Source: Bursaphelenchus xylophilus (lineage: Eukaryota > Nematoda > Chromadorea > Rhabditida > Aphelenchoididae). From it: a stretch of 64,000 nt of DNA. Positions 48,701 through 60,000 of the stretch are shown piece by piece. The notes under the pieces were generated by a model that was not told the DNA's origin, ran no database searches, and saw only the letters and a list, made by a program, of their open reading frames with translations. The stretch spans positions 9,052,001 through 9,116,000 of the forward strand of contig CAJFCV020000003.1 of assembly GCA_904066235.2 (NCBI GenBank), written 5' to 3'. Both the position numbers and the translations under genes were made by a program. How positions within the stretch are numbered: position 1 is the first letter of the stretch; each line of letters begins with the position of its first letter.

Positions 48701-50171
48701 TTTGCTAGCGTTTTCAAGACTTTTCATTTCGGAATCTAAGACTCGCTAAAAATTGCGCCTAAGGGTCACTTTAAACAAAAATGCGGCACAAATCACTTCC
48801 CACGGGCACTTTGTTGTGGGAGACAACTGTTTCGAAGGGGCTCGGCCACTTGAATCATCGCGATATTTTTATTTTTCCGGGTTGGTAACAAATTAATTTG
48901 ACATAAAAAAATGACAATATCGGATCTAAAAATATCAAAGATTCCACTGAAACCACCAAAAAAATTTAAGAATGCCTGATTTTTTTTATTTCCTGCGATT
49001 TTTTAGGATTTGGCTGACAGCGACGCCGGCTCCTACAGATGCGCCATCGTGAATCCCTTCGGAAAGGGAAATGCCAACTTCAACCTGAAGCTCACCGGCT
49101 TCAGCTCGCCCACCTTCTTGGAGAAGCCGCAGATCTCATCGCGCGATGACGGCCGCGTTATGGTCATGGAATTCAAGGCCAAGTCTCTGTTGAAACCGAC
49201 CTTCGTCTGGCAGAAGGGAGACGAAATCGTCGCCGAATCCGACCGCTACAAGATCATCACCAAGGAGCTGGGCAACAACGAATACTATGCTGCGTTGGAG
49301 ATTGTGGAGCCCAAAAAGGAGAAGGACGCGGGACAGTTTGTGTGCACGGCCAAGAACGAGTCCGGAAAGTTGACTGCCACTTTCTCAGTCAAATTCGAAG
49401 GTGAGGAAGAAAGATGGATCTTTGTTTGAAGATATATATTTGTTATCAATGCTTTCACCTGGTTACTTTTGCTACTCAAAGGTTTTTTTTCAAAAAATTT
49501 TTGATTGGCCATCCGATATTTTAGCCTTTGTTCCCTCTTCAAACTGACGTCATCCTTTGATCCCCGTATAATCTTTGATTTTAGTTCCCCAAGGAGCGCC
49601 CACCTTCACCCGCAAGCCACAGATCTTGCAGAAGACCAGCGATTCCGGAGATCCGGCCATCGTCTTCGACATCGGATTCCAGGCCGATCAGAATCCCGAG
49701 GTCATCTGGTTGAACCCCAAGGGCAAGAAGATGAAGGAAGCCAGCCGAATCAAGTTCTTCCTGAACTCGGACGGCGGTGCCAACACCTACACGGCGCTTC
49801 TGGAGTTGAAGAACTACAAGGCGAAGGACAGTGGCACTTACACTTGCAACATTAAGAACGACGCCGGCGAAGCCAACGTCGAACTCACACTGAACATTGA
49901 GGGTAAGTGAAAAGGCGCCGAAATTTTTGGACGGGTTTTTACATTCAGTTCTTTATTTTATGCTTATTTTAGAAGAGGATTAACCCCCCCTTAAGAGGCG
50001 GAACGGTCGATTGTGGTAATTTATATTCAAATTTAAATTTCTCGACCTCCACTCCTCTTTCATCCAAAAAACCTTTTTTTTGAGTTAGCCCAATTATTTT
50101 TTTGCTATATAGTTCATTTTATTCTTTCAGGGCCTCTTGATGACGGTGGTGATGAAGCCAGTGAAGCCTAA
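45730..50171 (+). CDS. dim-1: Three-Ig-domain muscle protein, DIM-1 type
   Basis: Five exons: 45730-45796, 48397-48632, 49007-49400, 49585-49902, 50131-50171; 351 residues. DIM-1 is a nematode intracellular muscle protein near the cell membrane that affects attachment of the contractile lattice. After a short Ser/Gln/Thr leader ([14 protein letters not shown]) three I-set Ig domains occupy about 35-130, 135-232 and 236-338, each with the buried Trp (DIKWHYE, FVWQKGD, VIWLNPK) and the DSGTYTC-type strand F. Domains 2 and 3 lack the first disulphide cysteine, normal for cytosolic Ig domains. No signal peptide is seen. Third codon positions are strongly C/G-biased, unlike neighbouring genes, pointing to high expression. 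The ATG at 48420 (MPDGKAPHF) could start a shorter isoform, and the 2.6-kb first intron could hide other 5' exons. Confidence 0.85.
46380..46640. mobile_element. Possible decayed pogo-like element fragments
   Basis: Within the first dim-1 intron, strings such as CTCTCTATAACGAACAAACT and several more CTATAACGAA repeats resemble the termini of pogo/Tigger elements. No transposase frame or clean inverted pair was found, and element limits cannot be set. Weak call, from motif resemblance only. Confidence 0.3.
46640..48396. other. Remainder of the first dim-1 intron
   Basis: A GC-rich patch at 46940-47330 stays open on both strands without family resemblance. A second GC-rich block at 47700-47900 is Arg-rich in all frames. 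Neither has matching splice sites in phase with the flanking exons, which join directly in phase 1. These may be internal promoter DNA or old repeats. Confidence 0.35.
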
Positions 50172-50638
50172 GCATAACATAACTCCATCTCAAAACAATA
50201 ACGTGCCTGAACCATGTCTTGTGTTGTCTCGATATCTCCTATTTTTGTCTGGTTATTGTTGTTGCAATATAACTAGTGTATTTTTCATTGTCTTAAATCT
50301 CACCCCCAGTGGCTAATGGTTGTATAATTCGGATGTCACGGAAATAATGTCATCACAAAAAATGTAGTCAGCTCTTCGTTTCTTCGTATCATTGGTCTAT
50401 TTTGTGAAGATTCCATTTTTTTCCAATTTCTGCCGCTTTTATATTAATTTGACGATTAAACAAAAAAGGAATAAGCGTTAAATCAATGCGGGATTATTCG
50501 AATCAGCATGCCGTTCCCTTCAGTTGAGCACATTTACTTTACACTGCTCTAATGGCTGTTACTTACAGAAAACAATTATTAGCGACTAACAAATTATGTC
50601 TTGAGGTCCGTTCGTACGAGATTCTTTTGATGTTTCAC

Positions 50639-52597
50639 TCAATGCCGCTCCTCTCGTAATCGAATTGCATAATCCTTGAGTTCTTCGCGGATCTCTGAAT
50701 CCAACTCCTTGACTTTGCGCATTCGACTTTGTGCCGCCGTTAGCGACAAGTCTTTCAACGCCGTTCTAGCGGGCCTGGAAAGAGGGTACAGTTGTTCTTC
50801 TCGTTGAATGATGCGTTTCCTACGAGCAAATGCCCAATTGTTATAGGCTTCTAGTTGCTCGGGCTCTAAGTAGGAGACAGCTAGGACATGCAGCTGGAAA
50901 TAAGAATGTAACTGATAAACGATGACTGAAAAATTTATATATCTCATTTGATTGCTTTTGACTCACCTCATCTTGCCGTCGTCCTTCAGACAAGACATCC
51001 GGATCATTCAAAACCTCCTTGAAAACCTGCTGAACCCGAGGGCTGGCTCCGCGAAGGAATGGTAACGCGGAATCGATGGGCTCAAAGAACTTGTCGTTTC
51101 CGATTTCCTACAAGAACAAGATCATAAAACACTTTCAACTACAAAAGATGTTTTGTGACCATCTTTAAAAAATATAAGCTCGTCATGATCACCTTAGACA
51201 TCCGTCTTACGACGATCATAATAAACTATAGAGTCTGTTCCGCTTACTTTCCGTTTTCGAGCTGCATCCTGCTGCTCTCTTCTCGCTTCTTCTCGAAGAA
51301 TCTCTTCATAATCTTGATATTCATGGAAATTAACCCTTGTCTTTAATGGCCTTCGAATTAATTGACCCGGATATTCATGTTGATGCCCTCTTGCATCACG
51401 CTCCTCCAGTTGTTTTGACTGGTCATCTATTGATTTGTCATCACCACTGCTGTTTTGCGGCTCAACATGGCCATGGTCTTGGTGTGAACGATCAAAAGCA
51501 TCAATCCATTGAGTCACACGCTCATCAGACAAAGTTGTTGTTGAAAAAGTTGTTGGAATTTCCGTACTAGTAGTGCTAGTCAACCAACTGAAAGTTGTAG
51601 TAGTAGTTGGAGTTGTAGTTGCCTCAAAACTCTCTGAAGATTCGCTCACAATCAGTTTTTGATTAATGAATGGCACTAAAGTTGGGAATCCTAGCTCCGC
51701 ACTTGGCGCTTCATCTTTCTTAACTTTTTGCCATAGAACTGGCAACTGTGTTGTTGTCCGTACAAGGAACTCGGTCGATGTGCTTGGAGCTTCAGTTGAT
51801 GACCAGATCCAAGTCGTTACAGCCACGTCATCCGGCGGTTTTTCGTTGGAATTTTTCCCCAATGGATTTGTTGTAAAATGGTTGAATTTACTGCCGGATG
51901 AGAGGAAATCCTTGTCAATAGTGAGCTCTTTGTCGAACATCTCAAGCACAGAGAGGATATCTTCGGTGATTAGGACCTCTTTTTTACAGCTCTGACCGGG
52001 AACGTAGTTTTTCCTGAGAAAGTTTGCGTTATGTTGTAAAAGAATGAACTTACCAGACAGCTCTGATTTCGTCTTGGGCAAAAATTGGAAGGCTTTGGAA
52101 ATTTACTGGAAGTTCGCAACGTTCTGATGATGATGAGGACTCCTAAACAAGCAAAATATCATAAGCCATAAAAATGTATTGCATGACACTAGTAATTAAA
52201 CTCAAGATTTTTACTACAGCAATCTTATAACATGCCCAAAAAAAGGAGACATTGAATTAGATATGTAATATGCTGGTTATAGAAAAACTCGACCGTCTGG
52301 AGATTCTTTTAACCCAAAGTTGCCGCTGTAAATATAGCTTTACAGGGGCATAAAATTATACGCCTCAAAGGTAGATGGGAAGACTGTATGTAGAAAGTAT
52401 AACAAATAATGGCCAAAAAATGTGTTGCAGTAAAGAAGAGCATACACAAAAAAATTGTAAAACAATATAATACTGCTAACAGTAGCGTCATCACCCCGAA
52501 ATATGAAGTCTTTCTGAAAAAATCCCGCCCCACTTACAATGGACTCGGCGGCCATGGCTCCTTGGACCAAGAACATCAACAGAAACCGGGCTCGCAT
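50639..52597 (-). CDS. Secreted Thr-rich nematode protein of unknown function
   Basis: Five exons, 5' to 3': 52597-52538, 52142-52054, 52013-51248, 51107-50967, 50893-50639; 436 residues. Residues 1-17 are a signal peptide (MRARFLLMFLVQGAMA). Then come an acidic segment, a mucin-like region rich in Thr/Ser (about 155-200, with TTTTT runs) and a charged, glutamine-rich linker. The C-terminal 140 residues are predicted helical and begin FFEPIDSALPFLRGASPRVQ, followed by Glu/Arg-rich helices. The PFLRGASPRV opening and helical pattern recall the nematode SXP/RAL-2 (DUF148) family, but this is a visual resemblance only. An upstream in-frame ATG at 52616-52618 would add seven residues. No enzyme motif is seen. 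It could be cuticle-associated, glycosylated surface or excretory protein; no function can be assigned. Confidence 0.7.
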
Positions 52598-54083
52598 TGC
52601 GTCAACGATGATGACCATCCGAGCGCATCAACGTGGACTGGTGGCGGTGTGTGGAGCGCCTCCGGCTAACCGGACAATTAGCTCGAGAGGGGATTGGAGG
52701 GAGCGGCTAACAGGCGTGACTTTGCAGAAGCCTCGCCCCGCGATCAGAACGAAAACAAAAACGACGTGGACTGCCGAGACAATGGAGGGAAAGGTGAGCG
52801 ACTTCAGCGCCTTCTGAAGGATATACGAACAGGTAACCGGCTTCGATTTATTTTTTATTTCTGACCACTCACTTTCATCTTCAACTAGCCTTCTGAAGTT
52901 CATCCTCTTTTTTTTGCGTTTTTTACGGAAAGTTTGCGGGCAGATGGCTCCCTCTTATTCGCAACAAACGAAAAGATTATGAATGGAAGCGGCGAGGGAG
53001 GAGTTGCTGGAGGACGATCAGAGGGGGTTGCGCATTATTCAACTCAATTATTTTAGCCGCGAGGTTTGCACGGACTTAATTGATGACCGATTGACAAAGG
53101 AACGCTGACCGCCGAAAACAAGGAACTCTGACAATTAGCGACGGTCATGGAGAAAGTAAAGCTTACAATAATCGAAATCACAAGTCAAAGATGCAACTTA
53201 AACGTCAAAAAGAAGAATAAATAGAGTTAGACATTAATTTGGATATTTTTTTCTATTTTCTATAGTACCTTGTAATAGTAGTATTCACACAAAATTTGAT
53301 AATGGCTCTAAAGCTTCTGAAAACCTTCTAATTTTATCTTCAATGCCAATTTTAAAAATCTTGTGATGGTACGCTGACTCTTTGACTTTCAAAAAATTTA
53401 ATTCCACATTCCAATCGGCTCGTCTTCTGGGAAATCATCTGCAATCTTACTCATGACCTTCGAGTTGGTCAAAAAACAAATTCCAAATTAGGAATTCCCC
53501 TCAGAATCGCCTTCACCATCTCACTGGTCATCAAAACAACTGGCCACCGCTTCTTCGCGGCCTCGAAGCCAATCTAATTACCCGCGGAGCCACGGATTCG
53601 GACGATTGAATTCCGAGAGAAAGGAGACCCTCTATTTATAGGCGTTTAAGCCGGGATATTCTCTGTTTTGAGCATGGTTATTGTCGTCCAAATGAATGGA
53701 AATGGGGCCAAACCGTTTCGAAAATGTTGATTACTCGCATCGCGGCCCTCAGGGCTTAGTTGTCTTGAAGTGGGGGTCAGTCGTTTCGTCTTCATGACCT
53801 CTGGAAATCGCTCCTTCAAGGAGGGGCAGGACTTTTAGAGACAGGACATATGTCACACGATTAAGTCGCGCTCCCCGGAAACTCTTGCCAAGTATAATAT
53901 TTTATTTGCGGAGCGCGCGTTTTGATGTGCTTGTGTCATAAGTCGGAACTTGGCCGTCTCCGGCTTTCGGAACTCGCGCATTGGCTTTATAAATCTTGTT
54001 GGAAATTTGAATCCGAGTAATCTTTGGGCCGAGGGATTAATGGGTTCTTGCAATGGATTGGACTAAAATTGATGGGATTTCAG
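52598..54083. other. Region between the secreted orphan and the next candidate first exon
   Basis: No supported exon. A minus-strand open frame at 52628-52903 has one hydrophobic stretch but no splice link to the orphan gene. The remainder mixes AT-rich and moderately GC-rich DNA and is probably promoter sequence for genes on either side. Confidence 0.4.
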
Positions 54084-57000
54084 ATGTCACTGGAGAGCTT
54101 ATCGTTGGATCAGTATGACTTGGCGGCGTTGAGTGAGGAAGATAGTGATGAGGAGTTGCCAACATTTGGGGAGAAGTGGTGAGTCCGTTTTTTAAAATTT
54201 CATAAGCTTGTTCTGTCATGTGAAATATGGTAATATAAAACTTTGTTTATTTCTTTAAACCCACTCAAATTGCATGACAAATACTGTAGTTTTACCCCTA
54301 GGTAAAAAATTCTTTCATATTTTTTCTTTGTCTCGCAATTACATCCAAAAAATCCAAAGTTTTCTATATGACTTGATCTTTTCATAAAATGTGTTACTCT
54401 ACTGTAAATTCAAAACAATTTTAATTGACTTTCTACGATAGTAAGCCCTTGGTTACGCAAGTTTTAAACTCCATGACTCTTCACCCCCAAACCGGAACCC
54501 TAAAATTATGTAAAACCCTCCGTCGCCAATTGTTTATTCAGCCTAATGGGATTTGCATGCCCGTCTCAAGTGTTTTCGATGGCCGTAATCGGAGGCCGTT
54601 AATTGGGCCGAATAATGGGCTCTTTAAGGATGCTGTCCGCTGACATTACATATTCCATAATCTTGGGTAACCTGAAGCAGCTGCGTCTAATTGCGGGCAG
54701 GGCAATTGTTGGCGGCGAATTCGTCCTTCCGGATGCGTGTAAGCCATCGCTGTAGAAGGAAAGGTCATCCCCGACCGCGGGAGAGGCCGGTATTCGCAGG
54801 TAAACGCGGGTGATTTATAATATGCAAAGGTGGCTCCGGAGGGGTCGAAGAAATGGGAAGGGTAAGGGGTGGTCGAAGGAAGGCGGGCGATGAGTAATTG
54901 CGGTCGAGATCAACGGAGATCTCGGGTGATCCCGGTTGGCCTTGAGTTGCGTTTGTTTTCTTGTGGTCTCTAATTCCCTCTTATGCTTGTCTCGAGCGAT
55001 TTGGCTGCGCTCAATCAAACGGATAAGACGCGGTTTGGAATCAACGGAATTTTTTGGGACATCTAGAGGGGGATTTTTGAAATTTTATGGATTTTAAGAG
55101 GATTCGGAATTTTTTAAATTATGTCTTATGTTAAGCCAGGCAGCGAAAAGAAGGGTAAATGTTTATTTAATATTTAAACTCAATTTTATGAATTTTTTTG
55201 AGCATTAATGTTATGGATGATATAAAAATCTGTTGCAATCCAATGATTTCACATTTTTCGATTTCATGGGTATTTCTGAGGCCTTCTTTACACACTTTTT
55301 TTAATCTTACAACGGCTTTTTTTCGTATAGCAAAAATCAGCAATTTCCGACCCATACCAAATCCGGCCTTACTATACATATTTTCCTATCTATATCCGTT
55401 CCAAACCCCTCAAATCCTCGCTCATCAAGCTTATCCCGTCAATCCATTGCATCCCGTCATTCCGCCGCTTACCTGCGCGGTTTCCCTTCTCTAATGTCGG
55501 GCTTCTCTAATATCGGATGACCGGCCGTCACTCATCAAAAGCCCGCGCGTGTATTTACATAAACAGGCATGATACTCAATCCTTTCTCTTCGCTTTTCCC
55601 CCCTCCTTTTCCCCGCCGGGTTCATGTCGTTTACTGTTGCGGAAGGGGTGCGCAAAAGAAAGGTGGAAATTTGCATATGGTTGTTGTTAATGCATGGAGT
55701 CGTCGCTGTGACGACGGCACGGTCTTCCTCTTTTATGCGGATGCGCCTTCATTTCGAAGCAGACGGAATTGGGAATTGCGGTATTCGAAATAATGGAAAT
55801 TTTGGGCGGAGTGCGCGGCCTGCGTTTCCAGGGCGTTGAGGATGATTTTTTGGGATCTTTGAGTATGCAAGGTCCCTTGTGGTCTTGAGAACTTTTGAAG
55901 GAAAACTCAGGCTAGATGTTGAATTACTTGGTTACGATCAAGGCGTTTTTTACTCTCTATTTTGTTGTTTATAGATGACAAAAGGGTTCCTACTTGGTTC
56001 CTACTTTATGCAATTTCTTTCTCATTTTTTACAAAGCAGGGTACCTTGGATTTAAATTTAGCTTTTTTAATGTGATCGAAATTATGCTTGGCCAATGCTA
56101 ATGCCGTATTTTACCTTCTCCCCTCAGTTTAAGCCCTATTCTTGTTACCTTTTTCAATCTGCGTTCGGCTTTTACACTTCGCCTCATTCATTATCTTACC
56201 GACCCTTTCTGCCGGCCGCAAGAACAAAAGCCTAGTAAATGAGGCAACCTAAAGCGCCCTGAGGGCGCGGAGAGTACCTTAAGAGGCTTTATCCATTCTA
56301 GTGGTCACTCGTTTTAAGCGTTGATAATCTTTGGCACTCAGACGACACTGAAGCTCCGTTACAATCCTATATTACCTTAGGACATCTATTTCTTGAATTC
56401 TCATCTTTTGGCAACATTTCTTTTTGTCTTATTCTAAAGGCACCTCCTCCGCCGGGATCGGCATTTTACGGCGGACGCGTTTTAACGAAACCCCAAATCT
56501 TTGCGGCCATAAATCCGGCCCTCAGGTAAACAACAAGTCCCCGCCCCGACCTCGGCCTTAATGTATTGCGGTCTTTAATTTCGCGATCGCCCTCAGGTCA
56601 TTTAATCTGCTCGGTTCGTAATACCGACCCATTCCCCAAATACCCAGATACGATTACGAAGATTGTGTTAGGGGATTTTGATAAACGCCGCACTTGTCAA
56701 GACCGATCATGTCATCCGGACGCAGGGAGGTGGGGTTTTGCGCAAGGGCTGGTTTGTTTTTGGAATATTTTACGAAAGCGAAAGGATTGGTGTCGGAATA
56801 TTTATTTCTTCCACAAAATGTCAAAGCTAAATAACATTTTGTAATACAAGCCGGGGTCAGTTGGGACGCTTTGTGGCCGCAGGGAATGTTATTATTGTTT
56901 TTTCGCAAAGGGCCAAATTATTTTTGAAATTGAATTTTTGGCCAGAGCACGTGTTTTTCAATCTCGAATTTGTAGATTAGTGTCTTAATGGTAGCTATAA

Positions 57001-60000
57001 AAAGTACTTCTAGTTGCTCTATAGAGACTATAGTCAATGTGAAATTTCATAACTTTCTCTTTGAGTATTACTCAACTTAGCTGAGGGAGCCTTCAACCAA
57101 CCCATTCTAGTTGTCTTTTCACCCCTCCTTCCTCGTCTATCTGATGGCCAGATCTTGATAACGCAACTCCCGACCATCTGGCGATTCCCGGCTTTGCGTG
57201 ACTAACTGCCTGAGGCCACAAACCCCAACTGGTCACTTTGGTTTAATTAATTTGTCCGGTTAACTTCCTCCCTTTGTTCATTTATTCTCCTCTTATTTTT
57301 TTACGATCTCCAACGGGATTTGCAAAGGATTGGGCCGCGTTGTTTCCGCCGCGATAAAACGCCCGATCCCTTTAATATTATGTGCATGCCTGCGGGGCTC
57401 GCCTAAATGTCCGACAAAAGCGCCGACGGTCATTAAATTTCCGGAACGCGAGCCTGGACAAAATTGAGTCAGGGCGGGGCGCTGACCTCTAGCCAGTTTT
57501 TTGGAGGATTTGTAGGTCGATTGAGGTGAGCGTGGAGATTTGGGGAGTCGGAATTGATTGGGAGCTCGGAATTGAATAGAATATTCGAAATCGTTTAAGG
57601 TAAAAATTAATAGTTCTCTTGGGGAATTGAATGATTTATTCGAAGTAATTATTGTTTTGAGTTCCTTGAAAAGCTATTATGAATATTATAATTTGACTCA
57701 AAATGACTCAAGTCATTTTTGTTGAACTTTTGCTCTCACGTCGAGATTTGGTGACAAATCAATTTCTAACAATTAACCTATTAATTCGGCGTTTGGCAGC
57801 CGGGATAATCGAAGATTTTTGCTGAAAAGAGAGAGCGTGAAATGTGGAGAGTGGCCAGAGATAAAACGCTTTTTTGCCATAAGTCCGACAATATTTCAAA
57901 AATTGACTTTTTGAAGAAACGTTGCATTATCCAGGAGCAGAGGTTCTCCAAGCATAAGCGTCTAAAACATTGTGAATTTTTGACAAAGTTTTGGACAAAA
58001 AATTACAGTTATTTCTGCAATCCCGAGCTAGGAATCTTGTATGTTTTAGAAAAAATTTATCTACAGGGGAAGTACTCCAAGTGCGACGCTCAGATTTTCT
58101 TTAAATTTTGCACACACGTCGGGTACAAACTAAATATCAATTCCTGAAAGTTTTAGCTCGCGCTTTGCGGGCGCCGCCGAGATATCGAACGATTTTTGCC
58201 GCCGAGAGAGCACGCTAAACGTGGAGAGAGGTCAGAGAGAAAAGCGCTTTTTGCCCATAACTTTGGCAGTTTCGTGCGGAAAAATTTGATTTTTTGTAGA
58301 AACATTATAATTTACGGTTGAAATTGACATGAAACTTTTCGTGCCGAAATTCGGCAAAAAGTCCTAAATTTTGGCCGACTTTTGACCTGAAAATCTCGGT
58401 TGTTTCTGCAAAGCGCGACCTATGATTCTCGCGTATATCTTAGAAAAAATTATTCTAAATTTGTGCCAAGTTTCATCCAAATCTGAGCGTCGCACTTGGA
58501 GTACTTCCCCTGTAAATTCGCGCCAAGTTTTATCAACATCTGAGCGTTTGAACGCTGTCTCTATCAGTTCAGCATTCATAAAATGTCAAGTCATCGCTTT
58601 ACTTGCTTTCTCTCTCCTGATCTTAACCTATTTTCACCTAAAGAACTCTGGCCATTTTTCCGAACCGTCCATTCTTCCATCTCTCATCTCTGACCACTCA
58701 TCTTATTCCTCCTCCTTAACCCCTCAATCCTCCTTTTTCCACAAAAAAAAACAACTTCAAATCAAACCCATCCCCAATCCCGAAATCTGGGCCCTTCAGC
58801 GAGTCAACGGTCCCGAACCCTTTCGACTTTAAATTCCGTTTTCTTTTTTTGTTTCTCCCAGAGTTTCTTTGGGACAATGCTCGTCCGTCTTTCAGCTTCG
58901 GAATGACTTGGATCAAACCGGAAGAAAGCACGGGGAATTTATATAAATTGCGGCTTGATTGATTGCGCCTGGGCTCGCCGCATCCCCGGGTATTTGTTTT
59001 TCTGTTGAATGGGCCAATTCTTATATCGAGCTGACTTTTGGCATCCTCCTCCCGAAATTATTGGTATCGATTTTGGCTGGTTTCCAGGAAAAGAGGGGGA
59101 GTTTCGAGGGTTATATTCTTTTTTTTATGAGCTGTTTTTGAATTGAGCTTTGAGATTTGGAGATTTGGAAGGATTTATTTTGCATTTTCAAGCCAATTTT
59201 TGTCTTGATTCTGATGACAGAGCCTTCCTTGTGTTTTTTTGTAAATCAACTAGTACATATAGTACATATAGCCTCTATTTTTTCCTCAAAAAACGACCTT
59301 TTTCGCTTTGAATCACTCGAAAATCATAGCCATTGATCATGCTCTTTGACTTCAGAATTTCTTCACCATATAACATGTGATTTATAAGGAGATTTTGTAA
59401 AGGATTGTCTTGTGATGAATGTAGAAATTTTTAAATATCTCAGATGCATCTTTCAAAATTCTACTCTCAACTTTTTCAAGTCATAATTTCACATGTTCGC
59501 ACCACTTTATGGATAGTATGAAAACCCCGAAATCTTTTTTTCGCACATCTCCAAGACTTTTCAGGGTGGTTGCAAAGACTTGTCATCATTCTCCAGACAA
59601 CACCTCCAATTCTATGCATTTATTTTTTGCCCCATCACTCTTCTCCGCATTCAAATAAAGATCCAGATCTCCTCCCCAAAGCGCTGACTGATTCGCCTCC
59701 TCGAAATTCGATATCCTCTTGTATCTCTGACTCATAATGCGGGTATTTATTTGAGTCATCCTCTGTGTAATTGACCTCCTTCGAAGAATGTGTGTGCGTA
59801 TAGCGGATTCTGTTTCCGAAATTTCCATCCGAATGCCTCCAGCCCGGTGGCCGGTTCATCTTGTGGCCAGGTGAAAGGAGAATCCGTTTTTTGCGGCGCT
59901 CATTCGCTCAAGTGGCTGTCGGCACTTTTCGCGGGATCGGATTGCAGACATTTTTTGGGACGGACATGTTGTTATAACATGTTTCATCCGATCTCCTTGT

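Noticed and set aside
52628..52903. Minus-strand open frame with a hydrophobic segment upstream of the secreted orphan
   Set aside because: No domain, no acceptor linking it to the signal-peptide exon, and the orphan gene has its own good start.
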